From Chitinophaga sp. SYP-B3965 (GTDB lineage Bacteria; Bacteroidota; Bacteroidia; Chitinophagales; Chitinophagaceae), in the NCBI RefSeq assembly GCF_009647655.1, contig NZ_WJFD01000006.1, positions 186,001 to 250,000 of the forward strand: a DNA stretch of 64,000 nt, read 5' to 3'. Below, piece by piece: positions 9,167-16,742 of this stretch. Position numbers and translations under genes: made by a program. The notes under the pieces were generated by a model. It saw nothing but the letters and a program-made list of their open reading frames with translations. It did not search any database and was not told where the DNA came from. Positions within the stretch are counted from its first letter, which is position 1, and each line of letters starts with the position of its first letter.

Positions 9167-9844
9167 TTAAGCCAGGCCCAGTAGTGGCATGAAAGTGCGT
9201 TCCTCAAAAATGTGATCTGCCACTTCTTTCAGCCTGTCATGTTCCGTGTTAAAAGCAATACCGATCCCTGCTTTGCGGACCATGCAGATATCATTCGTTC
9301 CATCTCCGATGGCGAGGATATTGTGCATCTCAATGTCATATTGTCCACGTACATGGTGCATCATGTTACATTTACAGTAAGCATGATTACAATCATTATC
9401 CGGTAGTTTTAAGAAATTCGCAGGGATGCTCACTACACCCGTAGCAATATCATCCTCAAATTCCAGCACGTTGGCGCAGGAGAAATGCATGCCCAGCTGG
9501 TCTTTCACGTAATTGGTGATACAGGTATAGCTGTCACTGATAATGCCGCATACATACCCTTTATCCTTCAATGCCCGGATCACGCTCACGGCATCTTCCA
9601 CTAACGGGATCGATTGAACGACAGCGATCAGTTCTTCCTGTGTTCTTCCTTTCAGTAACTGTGCAATTTTCTGCGTGCGCACTACATCTGAATAACCGGC
9701 TTGCACAATGGCCAGTAACTGTGGCATAAATCCCAGTTGATCGGCGGCAGTATAAATAAAGCTTTTGTGTAAGAGGGTATTGTCCATATCAAAAATGGCC
9801 ATTTTCCCGAACGGTTGTGTCTCTGTAATGTTTGCAGTTAGCAT
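9167..9844 (-). CDS. HAD superfamily (phosphoserine-phosphatase-like) phosphatase
   Basis: 225 residues. Motif I DMDNT (19-23; D19 nucleophile, D21 acid/base), motif II ISDSYT, and motif III/IV GDGTNDICM place it in the HAD-IB/SerB-like group. The substrate is unknown. Unlike SerB, it carries a Cys/His-rich insert at 152-164 (C152, H154, C157, C159, H163, H164) that could bind a metal. No signal peptide, so cytosolic. Upstream on the minus strand an exact -7 box TAACTTTG lies at 9911-9904, but no good -33 element is present. Confidence 0.85.
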   Translation of the reverse strand: MLTANITETQPFGKMAIFDMDNTLLHKSFIYTAADQLGFMPQLLAIVQAGYSDVVRTQKIAQLLKGRTQEELIAVVQSIPLVEDAVSVIRALKDKGYVCGIISDSYTCITNYVKDQLGMHFSCANVLEFEDDIATGVVSIPANFLKLPDNDCNHAYCKCNMMHHVRGQYDIEMHNILAIGDGTNDICMVRKAGIGIAFNTEHDRLKEVADHIFEERTFMPLLGLA

Positions 9845-9954
9845 GCGTACTGTTTACGTGAAAAATAGCGGGATAAATGGGTTTACAACTTCTATAGGTA
9901 TCACAAAGTTACGTAAAATTGGCCGGTGATCCGGGAGTGAGCTGTTAAATTAGC

Positions 9955-9986
9955 TTTAATAAAACTACCTTTGCTATCTAAATTTG
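9955..9986 (+). promoter_or_regulatory. Bacteroidota-type promoter of argS
   Basis: TTTA (9955-9958), a 20-base spacer and an exact TAnnTTTG box (TAAATTTG, 9979-9986). The predicted transcript starts about 10-12 bases before ATG 10004, which supports that start codon. Confidence 0.6.
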
Positions 9987-10003
9987 CATTAACATTTTTT
10001 AGA

Positions 10004-11935
10004 ATGAGTGTAGTTATTGCTATCAAAAATGCCGCCGCAACGGCCATCCAGGCGCTGTATCAGCAGAATTTTACGGCTGATGACGTGTCTGTTAACATCA
10101 CCAAGCCAGAGTTTGAAGGGGAATATACTGTTGTCGTATTTTCATTTACTAAATTCAGCCGCCTGAAACCGGAAGAAACGGGCAAACAGCTGGGCGAATA
10201 CCTTTTAGCGCATTACCCTGCTCTTTTCACCGGTTTTAACGTGGTGAAAGGTTTCCTCAATCTTCAGATCCAGGACCAATACTGGATCCAGTATCTGCAA
10301 ACCGCACATAGCAATAAAACAGTGGGTCAGCAGCCTGCCAACGGCCGCAAGGTGATGGTGGAATATTCTTCTCCCAATACCAATAAGCCTTTGCACCTGG
10401 GGCATCTGCGTAATAACTTCCTCGGTTACTCCGTAGCAGAGATCTATAAAGCAAATGGTTTTGAAGTGATCAAAGCCAACCTGGTGAATGACCGGGGCAT
10501 CCACATCTGCAAATCCATGCTGGCATGGCAGATGTTCTCTCATGGTGAAACACCGCAAAGCAGCGGTATTAAAGGAGATCACCTGGTAGGTGATTTTTAT
10601 GTTCACTTTGAAAAAGTACTGCGTGATCAGGCAGAGCCTATCATCTCCCGCGTACTGGATGGCAACCTGAAAGATTTTGAAGGCGCTGAAAAAGACAAGA
10701 TAGAAAAACTGCACAACGCCACACACAAACCGGAAGTGCAGGCAGATAAAGAGAAGCTGGCTAAAGTGCAGGATGAGATCAAAGAACTGAGCCGTAATAA
10801 AACGGAGATCATGCAGCAGGCTAAGATCATGCTGCAGCAGTGGGAAGCCGGCAACCCGGAAGTGCGTGCACTCTGGGCTACGATGAACGGTTGGGTGTAT
10901 GAAGGTTTTAATAAAACCTATCAACGCCTGGGAATTGATTTCGATAAAATGTATTACGAAAGCAACACGTACCTGTTAGGGAAAGACCTGGTGGAAGAAG
11001 GATTACGGAAAGGTGTGTTGTTCCGTAAAGAAGATAACTCTGTATGGATAGACCTTACAGCAGATGGATTGGATGAGAAGTTACTGCTCCGCGGAGATGG
11101 CACTTCTGTATACATGACGCAGGACTTAGGTACTGCGCGTTTGAAGTACGACGATTACCATATGGAAGAAAGCCTGTACGTGGTAGCGGATGAACAGAAC
11201 TATCATTTCAAGGTGTTGAAACTGATCCTGCAGAAGTTACAGGAGCCTTGCGCAGATGGTATTTACCACCTCTCCTATGGCATGGTGGAATTACCACATG
11301 GCCGTATGAAAAGCAGGGAAGGCACTGTAGTGGATGCAGATGATCTGATAGAAGAAATGGTAAAAACAGCTGCTGAGCAAACGGAAGAGCTGGGTAAAAC
11401 AAAAGGTTTTTCTGAAGAAGAATTACGGGAGCTGTATGAAACCATTGGTTTAGGGGCCATGAAATTCTTCCTGCTGAAAGTAGATCCTAAAAAGAAAATG
11501 GTCTTCAACCCGGAGGAGTCTATCGACCTTCACGGCTTTACCGGCCCTTTCATACAATATAGCTACGCAAGGATCAAATCCATCCTGCGTGAATTCAGCA
11601 CAGCAGATCTGGAAGAACTGACAGGTTATTCGCACAATACAGCACTGCTTCCCATGGAAAAAGAACTGATCATGTTATGTGAGCAGTTTAATGCTATCCT
11701 GCTGGAAGCACAAAGGGAAATGAGCCCTGCCGTTATTGCCAACTATGCATTTTTGCTGGCGCAGACGTTTAACTCTTTCTATGCGAAGAAAGAGGAGGGT
11801 AAATACATTTACTCTGTGAGAGATGCGGAAAATGAGGATAAGAAAAAGCTGCGTTTACAGATTGCTATCCTCACGGCCAATACGATCAAACAAAGTTTGA
11901 AGTTTATGGGTATTGCGGTGCCGGAAAGAATGTAG
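10004..11935 (+). CDS. argS: Arginyl-tRNA synthetase
   Basis: 643 residues from ATG 10004. The frame continues 33 bases upstream but passes through the promoter, so I reject the longer form. The N-terminal additional domain is followed by the class I HIGH signature (PLHLGHLRNN), and the KMSKS position reads GRMKSREG. The C-terminal DALR anticodon-binding domain ends MGIAVPERM. It is longer than the usual 550-590 residues, mainly through a charged helical insertion in the catalytic domain (roughly residues 205-285), which I believe is common in Bacteroidota ArgS. Cytosolic; charges tRNA-Arg. Monocistronic. Confidence 0.98.
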   Translation: MSVVIAIKNAAATAIQALYQQNFTADDVSVNITKPEFEGEYTVVVFSFTKFSRLKPEETGKQLGEYLLAHYPALFTGFNVVKGFLNLQIQDQYWIQYLQTAHSNKTVGQQPANGRKVMVEYSSPNTNKPLHLGHLRNNFLGYSVAEIYKANGFEVIKANLVNDRGIHICKSMLAWQMFSHGETPQSSGIKGDHLVGDFYVHFEKVLRDQAEPIISRVLDGNLKDFEGAEKDKIEKLHNATHKPEVQADKEKLAKVQDEIKELSRNKTEIMQQAKIMLQQWEAGNPEVRALWATMNGWVYEGFNKTYQRLGIDFDKMYYESNTYLLGKDLVEEGLRKGVLFRKEDNSVWIDLTADGLDEKLLLRGDGTSVYMTQDLGTARLKYDDYHMEESLYVVADEQNYHFKVLKLILQKLQEPCADGIYHLSYGMVELPHGRMKSREGTVVDADDLIEEMVKTAAEQTEELGKTKGFSEEELRELYETIGLGAMKFFLLKVDPKKKMVFNPEESIDLHGFTGPFIQYSYARIKSILREFSTADLEELTGYSHNTALLPMEKELIMLCEQFNAILLEAQREMSPAVIANYAFLLAQTFNSFYAKKEEGKYIYSVRDAENEDKKKLRLQIAILTANTIKQSLKFMGIAVPERM

Positions 11936-11956
11936 GACTTTCTTAAAAGATAATAG

Positions 11957-11986
11957 GGTAAAGGATCACATCCTTTACCTTTTTTT
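11957..11986 (+). terminator. Intrinsic terminator after argS
   Basis: GGTAAAGGA (11957-11965) pairs with TCCTTTACC (11971-11979), followed by a run of T. It sits just before the stop of the convergent TPR gene. Confidence 0.9.
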
Positions 11987-11992
11987 ATGCCC

Positions 11993-13003
11993 CTACCGCT
12001 CCCCTAACGTTAAAGCCTGATCGCAGATAGCTTGCCCGCGGCTTATTTCACCGGAACAGATATACGATTTTCCCAGCATGAACATGGCGAAGCCATTGAG
12101 CGGTTGCTGCAAAAGGATATTATTCCATTGGGTAATAGCGTTCCTGAATTCCTGCTTTTTGTAGTAGGCATTGGCAAGGTTCATCATTACCTGGATGTCT
12201 TTAGGTTTTAAAGCTAAAGCGGAGAGCAGGTTGCGGATGGCATCATCGTAAGCGGCCTGTTTAAGGTGGGCCATACCCAGGTTCAAATAAAGGTCTGCAT
12301 CAACGGGGCGCCCTAACCTGGCTGCCTGCTCAAATGCCCCCGTGGCGGTTTTGTAGTTTTCCATATTGAAATTCATCATTCCCAGTTCGTAATATACATC
12401 CGGCGAGGTACTGTCTCCCTGCAGTGATAACTCGTAATAACGGATGCTTTGTTTATAATCTTCCTGTTGGGCATACAACCGCGCGATCTGGCAGAGTAAC
12501 TCTGCTCTCCGCGGTTCTTCCTTACAGGCTGTTTCGAGTGCAGGGATGGCTTCTGCAGGATGATCGAGGTAAGCATAGCTTAAACCGATGATCCGGTGCA
12601 TTTTGCGGCAGCCCCGCTGTTGTGCGCGGTAGGCATAGGTCAGTGCATCTTCATACGCTTTTTGCTCGTAAAAGATGCCTGCCAGCGTTTCCAGCGCGGT
12701 AGGATGTTCAGGAGATCTTTCCAGTAATCTGAGTAGTTGTTGTTTGGCCGGTTCCGGCTGCTGCTGCAAGCGGTAAACCCCTGCCAGCTCTATGTATGCT
12801 GCTGCAAAAGCACCATCTGCGGCAATAGCGGCGGTAAAACGCTGCTGCGCTTCATCCAGACGGCCATCTTTCTTCAGTTGCAGCCCTTCCTTATATAACT
12901 TCCTGGCACGGTTATCACCGGCTGGTGATCCCGCAATGGCTGGCACAACAATACATATAGCCAGCACAATGGTGCATAGGTGTAGGATACGGTATAGGAA
13001 CAT
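11993..13003 (-). CDS. Secreted TPR-repeat protein
   Basis: 336 residues. The N-terminal 25 residues are a signal peptide (LAICIVVPAIAG), so it is periplasmic or membrane-associated. The rest is a run of about eight tetratricopeptide repeats with the usual spacing of W/L/G/Y/A/F/A/P, for example AYIELAGVYRLQQQ, DVYYELGMMNFNMENY and DLYLNLGMAHLKQ. These form a superhelical protein-binding surface. No enzymatic domain is present. It is 46 bases after the cytidine deaminase stop in the same direction, and it has its own exact -7 box (TATATTTG at 13036-13029), so it need not rely on read-through. Confidence 0.85.
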   Translation of the reverse strand: MFLYRILHLCTIVLAICIVVPAIAGSPAGDNRARKLYKEGLQLKKDGRLDEAQQRFTAAIAADGAFAAAYIELAGVYRLQQQPEPAKQQLLRLLERSPEHPTALETLAGIFYEQKAYEDALTYAYRAQQRGCRKMHRIIGLSYAYLDHPAEAIPALETACKEEPRRAELLCQIARLYAQQEDYKQSIRYYELSLQGDSTSPDVYYELGMMNFNMENYKTATGAFEQAARLGRPVDADLYLNLGMAHLKQAAYDDAIRNLLSALALKPKDIQVMMNLANAYYKKQEFRNAITQWNNILLQQPLNGFAMFMLGKSYICSGEISRGQAICDQALTLGER

Positions 13004-13049
13004 AGCAAAAGTGCTTTACGCACTATGACAAATATAAATAAAAATTAAT

Positions 13050-13547
13050 TTATAAAGAAAAATATTTCATGTCATCGGAAGAAAAAGAAAGGGGCAGTAA
13101 ACTAAGGGCATCCGGGATCACGATCACCTTACCGGTAAGTCCGGACAGGATGAGGCGGATGGGAGCCTTAAACCGCTGCTGGTATTCTGCCAGGGTTTGC
13201 CGGCAGAGTCCACAGGGGCTGATAGGCCTGGTACTGTCCCCCAGTTCATTATGATAGCTCACGGCAATGGTTTGCACCGGTACATCCGGGTAAAGGGAGG
13301 AAGCGGCCGAGAGCCCTGTCCGCTCTGCGCAGATCCCTACCGGATAGGAAGCGTTTTCCTGGTTGGTGCCCATCACCTGTTTGCCATTGGCCAGTTGTAA
13401 TACCGCGCCTACCCTGAAATGGGAATAAGGGGCATAGGCATGTTTGGTGGCTTCGCGTGCAGCCCGCAGCAGGGCAGCATCAGCCGGGGCTAATGTTGAA
13501 ATATCAGCGTGTTCTTCAAATATGATCTGTTGGGATTTCAATTCCAT
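13050..13547 (-). CDS. cdd: Cytidine deaminase
   Basis: 165 residues, the size of the small tetrameric form. The zinc site is clear: CAERTG (C73, E75 as proton shuttle) and PCGLCRQ (C112, C115). YSHFRVGAVL and NQENASYPVG are typical substrate-binding segments. It converts cytidine and deoxycytidine to uridine forms in the pyrimidine salvage pathway. It lies between lepB upstream and the TPR gene downstream, all on the minus strand, with a long hairpin element between it and lepB. Confidence 0.96.
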   Translation of the reverse strand: MELKSQQIIFEEHADISTLAPADAALLRAAREATKHAYAPYSHFRVGAVLQLANGKQVMGTNQENASYPVGICAERTGLSAASSLYPDVPVQTIAVSYHNELGDSTRPISPCGLCRQTLAEYQQRFKAPIRLILSGLTGKVIVIPDALSLLPLSFSSDDMKYFSL

Positions 13548-13563
13548 ACAAGGGCTTTAATTG

Positions 13564-13632
13564 AACAGGGAGCAGCAAATGCTGAATTTCGAAGATAATG
13601 CTTTTCAAAATTCAACGTTGCTGCTCCCTGTT
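13564..13632. repeat. Long imperfect hairpin element between lepB and cdd
   Basis: A perfect 15-bp inverted repeat (AACAGGGAGCAGCAA, 13564-13578, with 13618-13632) encloses a second 6-bp pairing (GAATTT 13583-13588 with AAATTC 13608-13613), for a 69-base stem-loop. There is no T-run in either direction, so a terminator role is unlikely. It could be an RNA processing or stability element between two co-directional genes, or a small dispersed palindromic repeat. Confidence 0.7.
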
Positions 13633-13655
13633 GGTTATTAACCTTTTGAGCGTAA

Positions 13656-14828
13656 TTATCTGATAGTTCTGAAGAGACGGCTCCAGCGGATGCCACCTTT
13701 ACCATAACTCATCCAGATGAGCCAGGCTTTACCTACCACGTGATCCTCCGGTACAAATCCCCAATAGCGGGAGTCCAGGGATTTGTGGCGGTTATCCCCC
13801 ATCATCCAGTAGTAGTTCATTTTGAACGTGTACTGGTTAGTGGCTTTGCCATTGATAACAAACTGGCCACCTTTGGTTTCCAGGGTGTTACCCTCATACA
13901 CTGCAATAATGCGGCGGTATAACTCAATAGTACTGCTATCCAGTTTTACCGTGGCGCCCTTTTGCGGGATATAGATAGGACCGAAATTATCGATGGAGAA
14001 CTTGAAGTTCGCTGTATCCTGTGGCCACACACCATCCTGCGTGTTATCCAGGAAAGGCTGGATCTCACTCACTACGGCATTCGTGCCAATTTCTTTTGAT
14101 TGGGAAGGCGTAAGATTATAACTCGTTCTGCCGGCTACCTTTATTTCAGGGGTATTGTCCACGCCCATTTCTTCCAGGCGCATGGCGTTCAGGGTTTGAT
14201 CATCTTTCGTGCTCAGGTTGTAAAAACGCTGACTGGCGGGTGGTGGTATTTCCGGTACACCGTTCACGATCACGATACCATCCCTTACGGCCAGGGAATC
14301 TCCTGCTATGCCCACACAACGTTTTATATAGTTTTCGCGTTTATCTACCGGGCGGGAAGTTACCTGGAACTGCCTCCATACTTCGTCCCTGCCCATCCGG
14401 CGAACCAGCTCATAATAGCTTTCGTCCTGATGCTCAAGGGCTACGGTATCTCCTTCGGGGAAGTTGAATACCACTACATCGTTCCGTTTGATATCACCAA
14501 AGCCCGGCAGGCGCCTGTACTTCCAGGAAACTGCTTCAGAATAGGCTTTTGTATATTTTGTGAGCGGAAGGGTATGATGTGTAAAGGGCACTGCCAATGG
14601 TGTCATAGGAATGCGGGGGCCATAACTAACTTTGCTGACGAACAGGAAATCATTCACCAGTAAGGTTTTTTCCATTGAAGGAGTAGGAATGGTATATGCT
14701 TCAAAAATGAAGGTGCGGATCAGCGTAGCCGCTATCACGGCGAATAAAGCTGCATCCAGCCATTCGCGTACTGCGGACTTTTTTTTCTTGGGCTGACCAT
14801 CCCTCTTTCTCCAAAATGCCAGGTTCAT
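13656..14828 (-). CDS. lepB: Signal peptidase I
   Basis: 390 residues from ATG 14828, preferred over an in-frame codon 30 bases earlier. A short basic cytosolic tail and one transmembrane helix (about 23-43) precede the catalytic region. The nucleophile is S51 in PTPSMEKTL, and the general base is K169 in YIKRCVGIAGD. The conserved MMGDNRHKSLDSRYWGFVPEDHVVGKAW box is at the C-terminus. Between them is a large insert typical of Bacteroidota LepB. It removes signal peptides from exported proteins at the inner membrane. Upstream an exact -7 box TATATTTG lies at 14863-14856. Confidence 0.97.
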   Translation of the reverse strand: MNLAFWRKRDGQPKKKKSAVREWLDAALFAVIAATLIRTFIFEAYTIPTPSMEKTLLVNDFLFVSKVSYGPRIPMTPLAVPFTHHTLPLTKYTKAYSEAVSWKYRRLPGFGDIKRNDVVVFNFPEGDTVALEHQDESYYELVRRMGRDEVWRQFQVTSRPVDKRENYIKRCVGIAGDSLAVRDGIVIVNGVPEIPPPASQRFYNLSTKDDQTLNAMRLEEMGVDNTPEIKVAGRTSYNLTPSQSKEIGTNAVVSEIQPFLDNTQDGVWPQDTANFKFSIDNFGPIYIPQKGATVKLDSSTIELYRRIIAVYEGNTLETKGGQFVINGKATNQYTFKMNYYWMMGDNRHKSLDSRYWGFVPEDHVVGKAWLIWMSYGKGGIRWSRLFRTIR

Positions 14829-14965
14829 TCGATTTCTTTTAGTTAGTTGAAAGAACAAATATAATATTCTGCTAATTGTAAGCTAGTTTTCCTTCGCAAA
14901 AGTTTTCACAAAAAAATCCCACGATAGTTTGTTAAAATCAGCATGCAGGTCAACTACTTTATAGC

Positions 14966-14973
14966 TATTTTTG
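14966..14973 (+). promoter_or_regulatory. -7 box upstream of the MerR/B12 regulator
   Basis: An exact TAnnTTTG match (TATTTTTG) lies 22 bases before the TTG start at 14996. The nearest TTTG upstream is too distant (34 bases) to be a normal -33 element. Confidence 0.4.
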
Positions 14974-14995
14974 TTTAATTACTATACACGCTACA

Positions 14996-15889
14996 TTGAA
15001 CAGTTTCACTATAAAGGACCTGGAAAGCCTCACAGGCATCAAAGCGCACACCATCAGGATATGGGAGCAGCGCTATAATGTTATGCGGCCTAAACGGAAA
15101 GATACGAATCACCGCATATATGACAACGGTGATCTTAAACATATCATGCGCATTGCGTACTTATACCGTCATGGATACAAGATCTCCAAGATCGCCAACA
15201 TGACGGATGAGGAGATCAAGCAACTGTCACTCGAGGAAGGCGGCCAGAAAGGAACGCATCTTCACCAGGTGTATATCAACCAGTTAGTGGAGGCCATGAT
15301 TGATTTTGATCAGACCAAGTTTGAAAAGATCTTCCATAACGTGCTGCTCCGGATGGGCTTTGAACAAACCATCCTCAAAGTGATCTACCCTTACATGGAG
15401 CGGATAGGCCTGCTCTGGCTGGTAGATTGCGTGATCCCGGCACAGGAACACTTTGCTGCCAATATCATCCGTAAAAAGCTGATGGTAGCCATAGACGGGC
15501 TGGACCTTCCCAAAGAAGGGGATGAAAAGTTCCTGCTCTTCCTGCCGGAAGGCGAGTTTCATGAGGTACCGCTGCTTTTCACCCAGTATATGCTCAAGAA
15601 ACATGGCTGTGCGGTGGTGAATTTCGGCGCGAATGTTCCGCTGGAAGACCTTTCCTTTTACACGGATCGCAAACAGGTGGATCACATCTACACCCATATC
15701 ATCACTAATTTCCCGCAAAGAGCGCTGGATAATTTCGTCAGAGACCTGGGAAGGTTATTCCCCGGCATCCCTGTTACCATCTCTGGTCCCCAGATCGTAC
15801 GCATCACCCCACCCCTGCCGGATAATGTGACGCTCTTAATGTCTATGGAGGAAGTGTTGCAGTATGTGCGGCGTAAGGTGACCTTATAA
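14996..15889 (+). CDS. MerR-family regulator with cobalamin-binding (CarH-like) domains
   Basis: 297 residues, starting at TTG 14996; no in-frame ATG fits and the N-terminus aligns with the family from here. Residues 4-70 are a MerR winged-helix domain (FTIKDLESLTGIKAHTIRIWEQRY). Residues about 90-165 match the helical cap of B12 photoreceptors with W141-x9-E151-H152, exactly the W-x9-EH pattern of adenosylcobalamin-binding CarH. The C-terminal domain looks like a B12-binding Rossmann fold. The usual DxHxxG motif is EFHEVP, keeping the ligand H189 but losing D and G. It may be a light- or B12-responsive repressor. No carotenoid or photolyase gene is adjacent. Confidence 0.85.
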   Translation: MNSFTIKDLESLTGIKAHTIRIWEQRYNVMRPKRKDTNHRIYDNGDLKHIMRIAYLYRHGYKISKIANMTDEEIKQLSLEEGGQKGTHLHQVYINQLVEAMIDFDQTKFEKIFHNVLLRMGFEQTILKVIYPYMERIGLLWLVDCVIPAQEHFAANIIRKKLMVAIDGLDLPKEGDEKFLLFLPEGEFHEVPLLFTQYMLKKHGCAVVNFGANVPLEDLSFYTDRKQVDHIYTHIITNFPQRALDNFVRDLGRLFPGIPVTISGPQIVRITPPLPDNVTLLMSMEEVLQYVRRKVTL

Positions 15890-16543
15890 TAATTCCCTTT
15901 CCAGTATCCTGTTAATTTCTTTGGCGCGGTTCATCACCATAAAATGGCCACCTTTCAAAATGGTGTGGGTGGGTTGTACAAACCGGCGGGGAAAAGGACG
16001 GTCGCTGCTTCCGTGAATATGCACCAGTGAAGGTGGCACCCATTCATTCTGCCAGCTCAGTACATTATTCAATGCCCAGCGCATATAGAAGTGATCTTTA
16101 TTCTGACTGTACAGGTAATCCTGTAACAACTGCCTTTCCTGGTCTGTGCTCGTTTGCATGAATAACCGTACAATGAACTGCCGCTGGCCGAACACTAATC
16201 TGTCCGGCAGGTTCTTCAGCAGCCTTTTTGCCAGTTTGTTATAGTAAGGCGGTAATTCTCCTTTGTGTTTGATGCTGGATAAAAGGATCACCTTCTCCAC
16301 CGGCAGCTGGCGCGCAATTTCAATACTCATCATACCACCAAAGGAAAGCCCCAGCATCACGGGATTGGGATGCAGGATACGCCGTGCCATGCGGAGGGCG
16401 TACTCTTCTATTGGCTCATCATGGCTCAGGGGCTTGATCCAGGGAAGGAAGTGGCTTTCGTAACCTGGCGGAAATTCCAGGTTTTGAAATACCCTTTCAT
16501 CAGCCCCTAGTCCGCTGATCATGTAAATGTGTTTGCTACTCAT
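15884..16543 (-). CDS. Alpha/beta hydrolase
   Basis: 219 residues from ATG 16543. The open frame upstream lies inside the regulator gene and is rejected. GLSFGGMMSIEIA is the nucleophile elbow (GxSxG). YMISGLGADERVF forms the oxyanion region, and HIHGSSDRPFP plus KGGHFMVM supply the acid and catalytic His. Substrate unknown. Its ATG overlaps the end of the -1 frame Fis domain (stop at 16536-16538) by 8 bases, so it looks translationally coupled to the full-length regulator. Its 3' end overlaps the convergent MerR gene by 6 bases. Confidence 0.85.
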   Translation of the reverse strand: MSSKHIYMISGLGADERVFQNLEFPPGYESHFLPWIKPLSHDEPIEEYALRMARRILHPNPVMLGLSFGGMMSIEIARQLPVEKVILLSSIKHKGELPPYYNKLAKRLLKNLPDRLVFGQRQFIVRLFMQTSTDQERQLLQDYLYSQNKDHFYMRWALNNVLSWQNEWVPPSLVHIHGSSDRPFPRRFVQPTHTILKGGHFMVMNRAKEINRILERELL

Positions 16544-16742
16544 TGTCTTCCGCTGATTTGCGAATCTCGTAACGCTCCATTTTGTTGTATAGGTGACTAC
16601 GCTGAATGTCAAGCTCCTGGGCAGTTTTAGACACATTCCACCCGTTCTTGTTCAACATAAATACGATAAATATCTTTTCCACTTCATCCCTGAAAGCATG
16701 CAGGCGGGTTAAAACGAGCAGCTCATCATTCAGGTAGTGGCT
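16536..16742 (-). other. Fis-type HTH domain of the NtrC-type regulator, in the -1 frame
   Basis: Reading in the -1 frame from the A9 run gives 68 sense codons, then TAG at 16538-16536. The sequence has LLVLTRLHAFRDEVEKIF, then GWNVSKTAQELDIQRSHLY, a classic Fis-type helix-turn-helix. This is the C-terminal DNA-binding domain missing from the main frame. Joining the frames would give a protein of about 459 residues, normal for NtrC-family regulators. There are no internal stops, and the stop overlaps the next start codon. It is either a slippage product, a recent mutation, or a base-count error at the homopolymer. Confidence 0.85.
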
